A stretch of 64,000 bases of DNA from Hydrogenimonas sp. SS33 (lineage in GTDB: Bacteria; Campylobacterota; Campylobacteria; Campylobacterales; Hydrogenimonadaceae), in NCBI RefSeq assembly GCF_040436365.1, contig NZ_AP026369.1, positions 1,652,501-1,716,500 of the forward strand. Reading direction: 5' to 3'. A program made the position numbers and the translations under genes. The notes below the pieces were generated by a model. That model was not told the origin of the DNA, did not search any database, and saw only the letters and a program-made list of their open reading frames with translations. Positions 33,145 through 40,893 of this stretch are shown one piece after another (the first letter of the stretch is position 1; each line of letters begins with the position of its first letter).

Positions 33145-33229
33145 GGTCATTGGCCATTGGTCATTGGTCACTGGGAATAGAACACCGATTTTACCCTCCC
33201 CAATGGCCAGTGGCCAGTGACCAATGACT
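33145..33229. repeat. Heptanucleotide array C in inverted arrangement
   Basis: Four units GGTCATT, GGCCATT, GGTCATT, GGTCACT (33145-33172) and, after a 29-base spacer, four units AATGGCC, AGTGGCC, AGTGACC, AATGACT (33202-33229) that are their reverse complements. The two halves could pair into a long hairpin between cdsA and dxr. Confidence 0.8.
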
Positions 33230-33233
33230 GTTT

Positions 33234-33992
33234 TCACAACAGCCCCCTTAGCAGAAGCACCATGACAACCCCGCCGAAGAGGTAGCCGTCGACCCTGTCG
33301 AGAATGCCGCCGTGGCCGGGGAGCAGGTCGCCGCTGTCTTTGACGCCGGCTTCGCGCTTGAGGTAGCTTTCGAAAAGGTCTCCGAAGATCGAGGCGACGG
33401 AGGTGCCCAGGGAGATGAGCAGGGCCTGGGGCCAGTCGGCGAGGACGCTGCCGGCGAAGAAGCCGGTGAAGGTGGCGACAAGTACGCCGCCGACGACCCC
33501 TTCGAGGGTTTTGTTGGGGGAGGTGGGGCAGAAGGGGCGTCTGCCCGCCAGTTTGCCGGTAAAGTAGGCGCCGATGTCGGTCAGCGCCACGACGACGAGG
33601 AGCCAGAAGAGCGACGCGACGCCGAAGCTCTCATAGAGTTCCAGCAGGAAAAGAAAGGAGGCAGTGGGGTAGAGAATGGGCAAAAAGAGCCGCTTGTCGA
33701 AGTCGCGTGTGTAGGCCAGGATGGAGGCGAAAACGATGGCGATGAGAAAAAAGAGATCGTCCGGGTTGGGGTAGAAGAGCGCCAGAAGCCATGTGATGGC
33801 GGCGTAGGCGTAGAGATGGTTGTGCTCGGCGATGTTGAAAAGCCGCATCGCTTCGTAGAAAGCGAACAGATAGACGATTCCCAGAAAGAGCCAGATGAGG
33901 AAGAAGTTGTCGATGAGGCCGACGGCGACGACGACGGCGACGAGCACCGCACCAGTGAGAAAACGGGTGCCCTGGCCTTCGAATTTGCCCAT
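33234..33992 (-). CDS. cdsA: Phosphatidate cytidylyltransferase
   Basis: 252 residues with about eight hydrophobic helices. The family signature is complete at residues about 200-235: SIFGDLFESYLKREAGVKDS then PGHGGILDRVDGY. It makes CDP-diacylglycerol for phospholipid synthesis in the inner membrane. CTP from PyrG is its co-substrate. The 3' end abuts heptamer array C. Confidence 0.94.
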   Translation of the reverse strand: MGKFEGQGTRFLTGAVLVAVVVAVGLIDNFFLIWLFLGIVYLFAFYEAMRLFNIAEHNHLYAYAAITWLLALFYPNPDDLFFLIAIVFASILAYTRDFDKRLFLPILYPTASFLFLLELYESFGVASLFWLLVVVALTDIGAYFTGKLAGRRPFCPTSPNKTLEGVVGGVLVATFTGFFAGSVLADWPQALLISLGTSVASIFGDLFESYLKREAGVKDSGDLLPGHGGILDRVDGYLFGGVVMVLLLRGLL

Positions 33993-34056
33993 AACGATTC
34001 CTTGCAGCTGTAAAATACCATTAGTGTAACGGAAAAGGGCTTAGATTTTTACTGAT

Positions 34057-34176
34057 GTTACGCAAAGCATGAGCGAAGCCCATGCTTTGGCGGGGACACA
34101 GGGTGTCCCCTGCACCCCCCTAAAGCTCCGAAATCAAAGATTTCGAGAAGGCGTCATGCTTTTTGCGTAACGTCTG
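34057..34176 (+). repeat. Structured intergenic element, copy 2
   Basis: 120 bp bounded by GTTACGC and GCGTAAC with longer inverted ends (GATGTTACGCAAAGCATGA and, on the other strand, GACGTTACGCAAAAAGCATG). Stems: AAGCATG/CATGCTT, GGGACAC/GTGTCCC and CGAAATC/GATTTCG. Matches copy 1 at 29112 in order and orientation. Confidence 0.75.
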
Positions 34177-34180
34177 ATAT

Positions 34181-34507
34181 TTATACGTGTATATCGATGT
34201 GGGGGTTGCCTTCGTCGTCGAGGGTGAAGCCTTTGTCCCTGCTCTTTTTTGGGTGCGGGCGGGCCGCTTTCTCCCTCTCCTCTTCCCGCTCCTGCGCCTC
34301 CTGGCGTTCATGCTCCCTGTCGGGGTCGACGGCCATCGCCTCTTCCGCGGGGCGGGTCTCCTCGATGACCTTCTCTTTTTCGTTCACCAGGGCCTGGGCC
34401 GCCGCCTGCTGGACATCGTACCGGTTGAACTGCATATTCTGCACAGACGCGGCCACGTTCATGTTCTGGTTGACGAAGATGATGTTGGTAAGAGGTGAGA
34501 TGGCCAT
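34181..34507 (-). CDS. Small conserved-looking protein with charged tail
   Basis: 108 residues. The N-terminal half (AISPLTNIIFVNQNMNVAAS) is uncharged; the second half is extremely Glu/Arg/Lys-rich (EHERQEAQEREEEREKAARP). No signal, membrane span or cysteine. It lies 16 bp downstream of the rqcH-like gene on the same strand. Function unknown. Confidence 0.65.
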   Translation of the reverse strand: MAISPLTNIIFVNQNMNVAASVQNMQFNRYDVQQAAAQALVNEKEKVIEETRPAEEAMAVDPDREHERQEAQEREEEREKAARPHPKKSRDKGFTLDDEGNPHIDIHV

Positions 34508-34523
34508 CGTTTTCTGCTCTCTT

Positions 34524-35864
34524 TCAGCTCTCTGTCCGGGCTTGCTTCCTTATGGTGATTGTATCGTAATCGACATAATTGACATGGGCGCCGTGGGTGA
34601 TTTTGACATTGCGCCTGTAGGTATAATCGACCGGATAGTCGCCCGGTTGAGTGACGCTGGTCTCCACGCAGATGGCGGCCGCCTTCTCCAGAACCTCCCG
34701 GGGAATCTGTTTTCTGCCGTTGCTCTGGATGATGCAGTGGGAGGAGGGGCGGTCTTTGAGGTGGAGCCAGATGTCGCCGGCGCGGGCGTTTTTGAGCACC
34801 CACACATTCTCCCGTTCGTTGCGCCCCACCAGCACCCGGTAGTCGCCGATGTGGAAGATTTCGCACTGGGCCCGCTTCTCCTTTTTCCGCCGCTGCTGTC
34901 TGGGGGGAAAGAGAAGGTGGATCTCCTCTTCGCTGCGGGCCTGCCGAAGGTTCTCCAGCAGCCTTCGGTAGAAACCGATACGGCTTTGGAGGTTCTCCTG
35001 CTCGATATGGAGGTTCTCCGCCTTGGCGGCGGCCCGTTTGGAGAGGTTGTAGAAGTGCTCCCCGAGCCGCCTGGGATTGGGCAGGGGCGGCAGCTCTACG
35101 GTGACGGGCCGGCCTTCGAAGTCTTGGGTCTGCAGGCGGGTGTCGTAGGGCCTGATCTCATGCAGATGGGCCAGCACCAGCGAGGCCTGTTCGGCGTAGG
35201 TGCGGGCATCGGCTTCCAGTTTGGTGCGGTCGGGGAGCGAGCGGAGCTCCTTTTCGAGCCGGTCGATCTTTTTCTGCAGCGCTTTGGCGTGGCGCGCTTT
35301 GAGGCGTTCTAAGCGGCTTTCCCGCCGTTTTCGCGCCTTCTCTTCGAGCCACGCTTCGACATCCTCTATGGCGCCTTCGGAGCGTTTGCCATTATAGGGG
35401 GGCAGCGGTGCCAGGGGAGAGCCGGGCTTGACGATGCGGTAGCTGGCGTCGCTGTCGACGTGGCGGAGGGCTTCGAGGACGTTTCCCTCCTCATCCAGAA
35501 TGATCGCATTGGTGTGGCGGCCCGTCAACTCCAGCTGCAAAACGGTGCGCCGGGCTTTGTAGGCCCCCTGCTGCTGTGTCTCGAAACGGATGATCTTGTC
35601 GCCGCGGGGCATCGAGACATTGAGGATTTTGGCGTTGGAGAAGCGTTTTTTCAAAAGCGTGTCGAAGGGGGCGTGGTAGCTTCGCGCACTCCGGACACCG
35701 GTGGCGTCGAAGATTTCGCTCTGCCCCCGGGAGAGGTCGAACCCCACCGCCCTTTTTTGGTCGAATTCGAGCCGCAGGACATTGTCGTCGATGCGTTCGG
35801 CCTTTTTGAGGAGTCGGAACCGTTTCAGATAGGTCACAAGGGCTTCGAGTTCGTAGAATTTCAT
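34524..35864 (-). CDS. NFACT/RqcH-family ribosome quality-control protein
   Basis: 446 residues. The N-terminal NFACT-N domain (about 1-170) contains GRHTNAIILDEEGNVLEALR; a long coiled coil spans about 180-340 (ARKRRESRLERLKARHAKAL); the NFACT-R domain has VLVGRNERENVWVLKNARAG, DIWLHLKDRPSSHCII and the C-terminal VKITHGAHVNYVDYDTI. RqcH binds 50S subunits carrying stalled peptidyl-tRNA and adds alanine tails. The family is often misnamed fibronectin-binding protein. It is shorter than Firmicutes RqcH (about 570). Confidence 0.88.
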   Translation of the reverse strand: MKFYELEALVTYLKRFRLLKKAERIDDNVLRLEFDQKRAVGFDLSRGQSEIFDATGVRSARSYHAPFDTLLKKRFSNAKILNVSMPRGDKIIRFETQQQGAYKARRTVLQLELTGRHTNAIILDEEGNVLEALRHVDSDASYRIVKPGSPLAPLPPYNGKRSEGAIEDVEAWLEEKARKRRESRLERLKARHAKALQKKIDRLEKELRSLPDRTKLEADARTYAEQASLVLAHLHEIRPYDTRLQTQDFEGRPVTVELPPLPNPRRLGEHFYNLSKRAAAKAENLHIEQENLQSRIGFYRRLLENLRQARSEEEIHLLFPPRQQRRKKEKRAQCEIFHIGDYRVLVGRNERENVWVLKNARAGDIWLHLKDRPSSHCIIQSNGRKQIPREVLEKAAAICVETSVTQPGDYPVDYTYRRNVKITHGAHVNYVDYDTITIRKQARTES

Positions 35865-35896
35865 GAGAATTTACCGTAGAGGAGTTAAAAAAATAT

Positions 35897-35902
35897 TATA
35901 AT
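35897..35902 (+). promoter_or_regulatory. -10 box for the chemoreceptor gene
   Basis: TATAAT 40 bases before the ATG at 35943; no clear -35. Confidence 0.4.
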
Positions 35903-35942
35903 CGACGATAGTGTTGTTACCGAAAACAAACGATATCAGGAT

Positions 35943-37523
35943 ATGCCTATGACCCTGCCTCTTTTGAAAACGATTCGCGCCAAATTCATCGCCAATCTCG
36001 TCTTCTCCGTCATCGCCATCTTCGTGAGCGTCATTGTAGCATACTTCCTCGCGGTCAAAGATGTGACGACTATCATGAAAACGGACCTGGCTTCCGTTGC
36101 CGATGCTCTCTATGAAGAGTCGATGTATATCGCCGAAAAAGAGCCCGAAGGGTGGAAGGACCCCCTCTTCCGGAAGCACCTGCACAACATCAAAATAGGC
36201 CGAAGCGGTTATGTCTACATGATGGACGAAAAAGGGACCTTCGTCGTCCACCCCAGAAAAGAGGGAAAGAACTTCGCGGGCCACGGGTATGTGGACCATA
36301 TCCGCCGCGACAAAAAGGGCGGCTTCTACGAATATGTCTCGGCGGCGACGGGGCAGCACAAGATCGTCGCCTACCGCTACATTGCGCCCTGGGGGCTCTG
36401 GATCATTCCGGGGGTCAACAAGGCAGATTACTACGACAGTATGCAGAAGAGCTTCATTCTCTGGTTCTCGATTCTGGGGATCGTCATGGTCGTACTCCTG
36501 ACCCTGCTCAATTACGTTACGGGCATGAGCATTCTCGGGCCGGTGCAGGAGCTTGATGAAGTGGCAAAAGACCTCGCCGAAGGGGAGGGGGACCTGACCA
36601 AGCGTCTTCCCATCCGCAGCGACGACGAGATCGGCATCGCCAGCCGTTTCGTCAACCAGTTCATCGACAAGATCCAGAAACTGGTCGCCAGGGCCAAGGC
36701 GAGCGGGCTGGCGACGATGCAGAAGATTTCGGCCCTGGGCGAAAAGATCGACACGGTGGCCGAAAGTGCGCAGAAGACGTCGGCGGCGACGGAGCAGACC
36801 AAGGTGCTTGCCGACGAGATCCGCGAAACGGTGGACGCTTCTTTGGACCTGAGCCGCGAGACGAAGGAACGCATTGACGAAATCGCGGAGCAGATGCACG
36901 AGGTGACCTCCTCCATCGACGAAATCGACGGGCAGATCAGCACCACGGCCCATATCGAAAGCGACCTGACGGGGCAGTTCGACCAGCTCAAGGAGCAGGC
37001 CGCCTCGGTGACGGAAGTACTGCAAATGATCTACGAAATCGCCGACCAGACCAACCTTCTGGCGCTCAATGCCGCTATCGAAGCGGCCAGGGCCGGCGAG
37101 CACGGGCGCGGGTTCGCCGTCGTCGCCGACGAGGTGCGCAAGCTGGCCGAACGGACCCAGAAGAGCCTCGGGGAGATCAATGCCACCATCACCATCGTCA
37201 CCCAATCCATCGCCGATGCGGGGACGCTGATGGGGCGCAACGCCAAAAATATCGAAGAGCTGCTGCAAAGAAGCGCCGAGACGAAACAGACCATCGAAGC
37301 CTTCTACGGCCGTCTGGGAGAGACGGCGGCACTAAGCGACACCAACTTCGAAAGCACCCGGACCATCGTCGAGAAGATCGAGAAGATCCTGGAGAGCATC
37401 GACGCCATCAACGCCCTCTCCTCAGCCAACAGCGAAGAGGCGGAGCAGATGCGCACCATCGGCAGGGAGCTGGAAGCCCAGGCGAAAGAGCTGCAGGCGC
37501 TGCTGGACAGTTTTAAGAGTTAG
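35943..37523 (+). CDS. Methyl-accepting chemotaxis protein with single Cache domain
   Basis: 526 residues. Transmembrane helix 1 at about 15-42, a periplasmic sCache domain about 45-165 (NIKIGRSGYVYMMDEKGTFV, GGFYEYVSAATGQHKIVAYR, WGLWIIPGVNKADYYDSM), transmembrane helix 2 at about 169-192, a HAMP domain, and a signalling coiled coil with the conserved tip IADQTNLLALNAAIEAARAG near residue 370-390. It would transduce a small-molecule signal to CheA/CheW. The ligand is not predictable. Monocistronic; the stop codon is followed by repeat module copy 2. Confidence 0.93.
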   Translation: MPMTLPLLKTIRAKFIANLVFSVIAIFVSVIVAYFLAVKDVTTIMKTDLASVADALYEESMYIAEKEPEGWKDPLFRKHLHNIKIGRSGYVYMMDEKGTFVVHPRKEGKNFAGHGYVDHIRRDKKGGFYEYVSAATGQHKIVAYRYIAPWGLWIIPGVNKADYYDSMQKSFILWFSILGIVMVVLLTLLNYVTGMSILGPVQELDEVAKDLAEGEGDLTKRLPIRSDDEIGIASRFVNQFIDKIQKLVARAKASGLATMQKISALGEKIDTVAESAQKTSAATEQTKVLADEIRETVDASLDLSRETKERIDEIAEQMHEVTSSIDEIDGQISTTAHIESDLTGQFDQLKEQAASVTEVLQMIYEIADQTNLLALNAAIEAARAGEHGRGFAVVADEVRKLAERTQKSLGEINATITIVTQSIADAGTLMGRNAKNIEELLQRSAETKQTIEAFYGRLGETAALSDTNFESTRTIVEKIEKILESIDAINALSSANSEEAEQMRTIGRELEAQAKELQALLDSFKS

Positions 37524-37554
37524 TTGTTGTTCGTTAGTCGTTAGTCGTTAGAAC

Positions 37555-37572
37555 GGGGCTTCGCCCCTCTTT
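37555..37572 (+). terminator. Terminator after the chemoreceptor gene
   Basis: GGGGC-TTC-GCCCC followed by TCTTT, identical to the terminator at 22023. Confidence 0.65.
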
Positions 37573-37584
37573 GATTTCAGTTTT

Positions 37585-37710
37585 TGGCATTGGGCATTGG
37601 GCATTGGGCATTGGGCATTGGGCATTGGGCATTGGGCATTGGGCATTGGGCATTGGGCATTGGGCATTGGGCATTGGGCATTGGGCATTGGGCATTGGGC
37701 ATTGGGCATT
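37585..37710. repeat. Heptanucleotide array D1, 18 units (GGGCATT)
   Basis: One TGGCATT unit followed by seventeen perfect GGGCATT units. Confidence 0.95.
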
Positions 37711-37797
37711 GGGGCGCGTTGAGAATGATTCGCAGTTTAAAATTTCGTCGAATTGACGACAACCCTTGACAACCCATTCAAAATCAGCTTCGCTGAT

Positions 37798-37874
37798 ACT
37801 ACCCACTACCCACTACCCACTACCCACTACCCACTACCCACTACCCACTACCCACTACCCACTACCCACTACCC
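37798..37874. repeat. Heptanucleotide array D2, 11 units (ACTACCC)
   Basis: Eleven perfect ACTACCC units ending just before the leuC promoter. Confidence 0.95.
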
Positions 37875-37888
37875 ACTTATAAATTTGT

Positions 37889-37894
37889 TATAAT
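37889..37894 (+). promoter_or_regulatory. -10 box for leuC
   Basis: TATAAT 30 bases before the leuC ATG and 15 bases after the ACTACCC array, so array length would change what lies at the -35 position. Confidence 0.4.
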
Positions 37895-37923
37895 CGCGGC
37901 AACAAATACGAGGATGTGACATC

Positions 37924-39192
37924 ATGGGACAGACCATTACCGAAAAGATATTTTCCGACCACGCGGGTCGCGAGGTGAAGGCGGGCGAGATCGTCCGGGT
38001 GCCGATCGACATGGTGATCGGCAACGACATCACGACCCCCATCTCCATCCGTGCCTTTGAAGAGAGCGGGGCGAAGGAGCTGGCCAACCCCGACGGCTTC
38101 TCCATCGTCATGGACCACTTCATCCCGGCCAAAGATATCGCCAGCGCCAATCAGGCGAAGATCAGCCGGGAGTTCGCCTACAAACACAACCTGAAGCACT
38201 TCTTCGACGAGAAAGACATGGGTATCGAGCACGCGTTGTTGCCCGAGAAGGGGCTGGTGGTGCCCGGCGACGTCATCATCGGTGCCGACAGCCACACCTG
38301 CACCCACGGGGCGCTGGGCGCCTTCTCCACCGGCATGGGCTCGACGGACCTGGCCTTCGCCATGATCACGGGGGGCAACTGGTTCAAGGTCCCCGAGACG
38401 ATCAAGGTGGTCTTCACCGGCAAGCCGAAAGAGCATGTCTACGGCAAAGACCTGATATTGGAACTCATCCGCCGCATCGGCGTCGACGGCGCCCTCTACA
38501 AGGCGCTGGAGTTTACGGGGGACACCATCGAATACCTGAGCATGGATGACCGCTTCAGCCTCTGCAACATGGCCATCGAAGCGGGTGCCAAGAGCGGCAT
38601 CATCGCCGTAGACGAAGTGACCAAAGCCTTCCTGGCCGACAAACAGCTGGCCCGCGAGCCCAAATTCCACTACTCCGACCCCGACGCCGACTATTGCCAG
38701 GTCATCGAGATCGATGTGGGAAGCCTGGAGCCGGTTATCGCCTATCCCCACCTGCCCAGCAACGGCAAACCGATCAGCCGGGCGGTCGCCGACGATTTGA
38801 AAGTGGACCAGGTCTTTATCGGAAGCTGTACCAACGGACGACTCAGCGACATCCGTATCGCCGCCGAAATCGTCAAGGGGAAAAGGGTTGCCCGCCATAC
38901 GCGCCTCATCGTCACCCCCGCGACCCAGAAGATCCTCAAAGCCGCCGAGAAGGCGGGCTATATCGACACCCTGATCGACGCGGGCGCCGTCGTTTCCAAC
39001 CCCACCTGCGGCGCCTGCCTGGGCGGTTACATGGGGATTCTGGGCGACAACGAGCGCTGCATCTCCACCACCAACCGCAACTTCGTCGGCCGTATGGGGG
39101 CCAGAAGCAGCGAAATCTACCTGGCCAACTCCGCCGTGGCCGCCGCCAGCGCCATCGCCGGAAAGATCGCCGACCCCCGCGAGATTCTCTGA
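37924..39192 (+). CDS. leuC: 3-isopropylmalate dehydratase large subunit
   Basis: 422 residues, the size of the shorter LeuC/aconitase-like class. Motifs: VMDHFIPAKDIASANQAKIS, GADSHTCTHGALGAFSTGMG with the first cluster Cys, VFIGSCTNGRLSDI and NPTCGACLGGYMGILGDNER with the remaining two, and STTNRNFVGRMG. It isomerises 2- to 3-isopropylmalate in leucine synthesis with LeuD. LeuD is not adjacent. The stop overlaps the mobA start (TGATG). Confidence 0.93.
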   Translation: MGQTITEKIFSDHAGREVKAGEIVRVPIDMVIGNDITTPISIRAFEESGAKELANPDGFSIVMDHFIPAKDIASANQAKISREFAYKHNLKHFFDEKDMGIEHALLPEKGLVVPGDVIIGADSHTCTHGALGAFSTGMGSTDLAFAMITGGNWFKVPETIKVVFTGKPKEHVYGKDLILELIRRIGVDGALYKALEFTGDTIEYLSMDDRFSLCNMAIEAGAKSGIIAVDEVTKAFLADKQLAREPKFHYSDPDADYCQVIEIDVGSLEPVIAYPHLPSNGKPISRAVADDLKVDQVFIGSCTNGRLSDIRIAAEIVKGKRVARHTRLIVTPATQKILKAAEKAGYIDTLIDAGAVVSNPTCGACLGGYMGILGDNERCISTTNRNFVGRMGARSSEIYLANSAVAAASAIAGKIADPREIL

Positions 39193-39776
39193 TGCCCTTC
39201 GCGCTGCCGTGCGTCATCTTCGCCGGCGGCAGGAGTTCCCGCATGGGGCGCGACAAGGCGCTGCTCCCTTTCGGGGGCTGCGCGACACTGGCGGAGTACC
39301 AGTTCCGCCGCCTCTCCCCTCTCTTTCCCTCGCTCTACATCAGTGCCAAGGCGGACAAATTCCCTTTTAAAGCTCCTCTGATCGAAGATATCCCCTCCGA
39401 AGGAGGGCATGCCCCGACCCTGGGGCTGCTTGCGGCGTTTGGAAAACTGGAAAACGATTTTTTCGCCCTGAGTGTCGACGCACCCTTCGTCGATGCGGGT
39501 GTGCTCGAAACCCTCTTTGAAGTCTATGGGAAGGAGAAGGCCGATGCCTACATCGCCCGTACCCCTTCGGGCAGCCATCCCATGTGCGGCATCTACACCC
39601 GGCGGATGGAGCCTATCCTTTCAAAAGCGGTGGCGGCGGGTGAACACAAGCTGCACAGGCTTTTGGAACAGGTGAACACCCGTTATGTCGACTTCGATGA
39701 CGAAAGGCTCTTTTACAACATGAACCGCCCCGGAGAGTATGAAGAGGCGATGCGCATAGTGAGTGGTAAACAGTGA
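39192..39776 (+). CDS. mobA: Molybdenum cofactor guanylyltransferase
   Basis: 194 residues. The nucleotide-binding motif VIFAGGRSSRMGRDKALLPF opens the protein; later ALSVDAPFVDAGVLETL carries the metal-binding Asp and RTPSGSHPMCGIYTRRMEP the substrate region. It converts Mo-molybdopterin to the guanine dinucleotide form required by the bis-MGD enzyme encoded at 6679. It is coupled to leuC, an unrelated pathway. The last four codons and the stop lie inside a heptamer array (…VSGKQ). Confidence 0.92.
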   Translation: MPFALPCVIFAGGRSSRMGRDKALLPFGGCATLAEYQFRRLSPLFPSLYISAKADKFPFKAPLIEDIPSEGGHAPTLGLLAAFGKLENDFFALSVDAPFVDAGVLETLFEVYGKEKADAYIARTPSGSHPMCGIYTRRMEPILSKAVAAGEHKLHRLLEQVNTRYVDFDDERLFYNMNRPGEYEEAMRIVSGKQ

Positions 39777-39820
39777 ACAGTGAACGGTAAACGGTAAACG
39801 GTAAATAGTGAACGGGGAAC
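39765..39820. repeat. Heptanucleotide array F, 8 units (RGTRAAC)
   Basis: Units: GGTAAAC, AGTGAAC, AGTGAAC, GGTAAAC, GGTAAAC, GGTAAAT, AGTGAAC, GGGGAAC. The array overlaps the 3' end of mobA and fills the gap to the convergent LysR gene. Confidence 0.85.
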
Positions 39821-39825
39821 AGGGC

Positions 39826-40743
39826 CTATTCGCTGGGGCGCTGTTGTCCCAGGATCTTTCCCAGCTGCATGCGGGTGAAATACATGAATTTGTTCAAAAC
39901 CGAGGTTTTGAACTTGTCTTTGTGGTAGATGAGCAGGAATTGGCGTTCGAATTTGAGCTTTTTGATCTTCACTTCGAAGAGGTCGCCGCGCTCCAGCTCC
40001 TTCATGACGGAGATGCGCGGCAGGCAGGTGAGGCATGTGCCGCTTTGGACCAGCATATTTTTGATGGACTCGGGATGGCGAAGCTCCAGGAAGAAGTTGA
40101 GCTGCGCCGCCAGGTCGCCCAGGTGGGTCAGGAAGACTTCCCTGGTCCCGGAGCCCTCCTCCCTTAGAATCCACCGTTTGTCCAGCAGTTTGTCGATGTA
40201 GTACCCCTCTTTTTGGGAGGCCAGCTTCTTGTCGCCGGTGACAACGATGAGCTCGTCCAGCCCCACCACCTCCTGTTTGATGGCGGTGGAGTCCACGTTA
40301 CCCTCCACGAACCCCAGGTCAACGCTGCCGTTTTCGATCATGTCGACGATCTCTCGGGTGTTGCCGATTTTGAGGCTTACCTTGACCCTCGGGAAGGTTT
40401 TCATGTAGTCGCAGATGATGGGCGGAATGAGGTAGTCGGCGATGGTGGTGCTCACGCCCACCAGGAGCTGGCCGTTGTTCTCGTCGTTCTTGAACTCCTC
40501 TTCGATGTCGTTGAGTTTGCCGACCAGCGGGGCGATGGCTTCGGCGAAAGCGCGCCCCTTTTCGTTGAGGGCCAGTTTCTTGTTGATCCGGTCGAAAAGT
40601 TTGTAACCGATGATGTTTTCCAGCTCCTTGATCGACATGGAGACTGCCGATTGGCTCAGCCCCATCTTTTCGGCCACTTTCGTCAGGTGCCCCATCTGGG
40701 CCACTTCCAGGAAAATTTCCATCTGGCGCAAGGTGATTTTCAT
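39826..40743 (-). CDS. LysR-family transcriptional regulator
   Basis: 305 residues. The winged HTH fills residues 1-60 (ITLRQMEIFLEVAQMGHLTK, MGLSQSAVSMSIKELE), followed by the periplasmic-binding-protein-like effector domain. It is divergent from the YeiH gene, separated by 150 bp containing a 27-bp near-palindrome. In other bacteria the YeiE-type regulator neighbours yeiH, so control of that transporter is likely. Effector unknown; a sulfur compound is a reasonable guess. Confidence 0.9.
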   Translation of the reverse strand: MKITLRQMEIFLEVAQMGHLTKVAEKMGLSQSAVSMSIKELENIIGYKLFDRINKKLALNEKGRAFAEAIAPLVGKLNDIEEEFKNDENNGQLLVGVSTTIADYLIPPIICDYMKTFPRVKVSLKIGNTREIVDMIENGSVDLGFVEGNVDSTAIKQEVVGLDELIVVTGDKKLASQKEGYYIDKLLDKRWILREEGSGTREVFLTHLGDLAAQLNFFLELRHPESIKNMLVQSGTCLTCLPRISVMKELERGDLFEVKIKKLKFERQFLLIYHKDKFKTSVLNKFMYFTRMQLGKILGQQRPSE

Positions 40744-40838
40744 CCGTCCGCTTCCTTAATAGCAAAAATATTGATAATTGTATCACATTTCGTTGATTTT
40801 CTTTATAATGAAGATTTGCAGTATAATTACGAATAATT

Positions 40839-40865
40839 CTTATTAATATTATTAATATTGATAAG
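40839..40865. promoter_or_regulatory. 27-bp near-perfect palindrome, likely LysR operator
   Basis: Arms CTTATTAATATTA and TAATATTGATAAG are reverse complements with one mismatch, centred 42 bases before the YeiH ATG. It contains ATTAAT-type T-N-A symmetry expected of LysR sites. TATAAT boxes at 40804 and 40822 lie just upstream. Confidence 0.6.
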
Positions 40866-40893
40866 CAAAATCAATCCAATTGAAAGGATCGTT

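Larger units (their letters stand above)
37530..37877. repeat. Duplicated intergenic module, copy 2 (upstream of leuC)
   Basis: Same element order as the module at 22010: terminator, GGGCATT array, conserved ~87-base spacer and ACTACCC array. Repeat numbers are larger here (18 and 11 units versus 15 and 8). No gene lies in 37524-37923. Confidence 0.85.

Noticed and set aside
34524-35864. Fibronectin-binding adhesin
   Set aside because: The common name is misleading; NFACT-N, coiled-coil and NFACT-R domains identify a ribosome quality-control protein.
37534-37806. ORFs encoding repeated Trp-Ala-Leu-Gly-Ile-Gly-His or Pro-Asn-Ala-Gln-Cys-Pro-Met strings
   Set aside because: They come from the 7-bp array, which reads open in several frames on both strands; no ribosome sites and no conserved protein.
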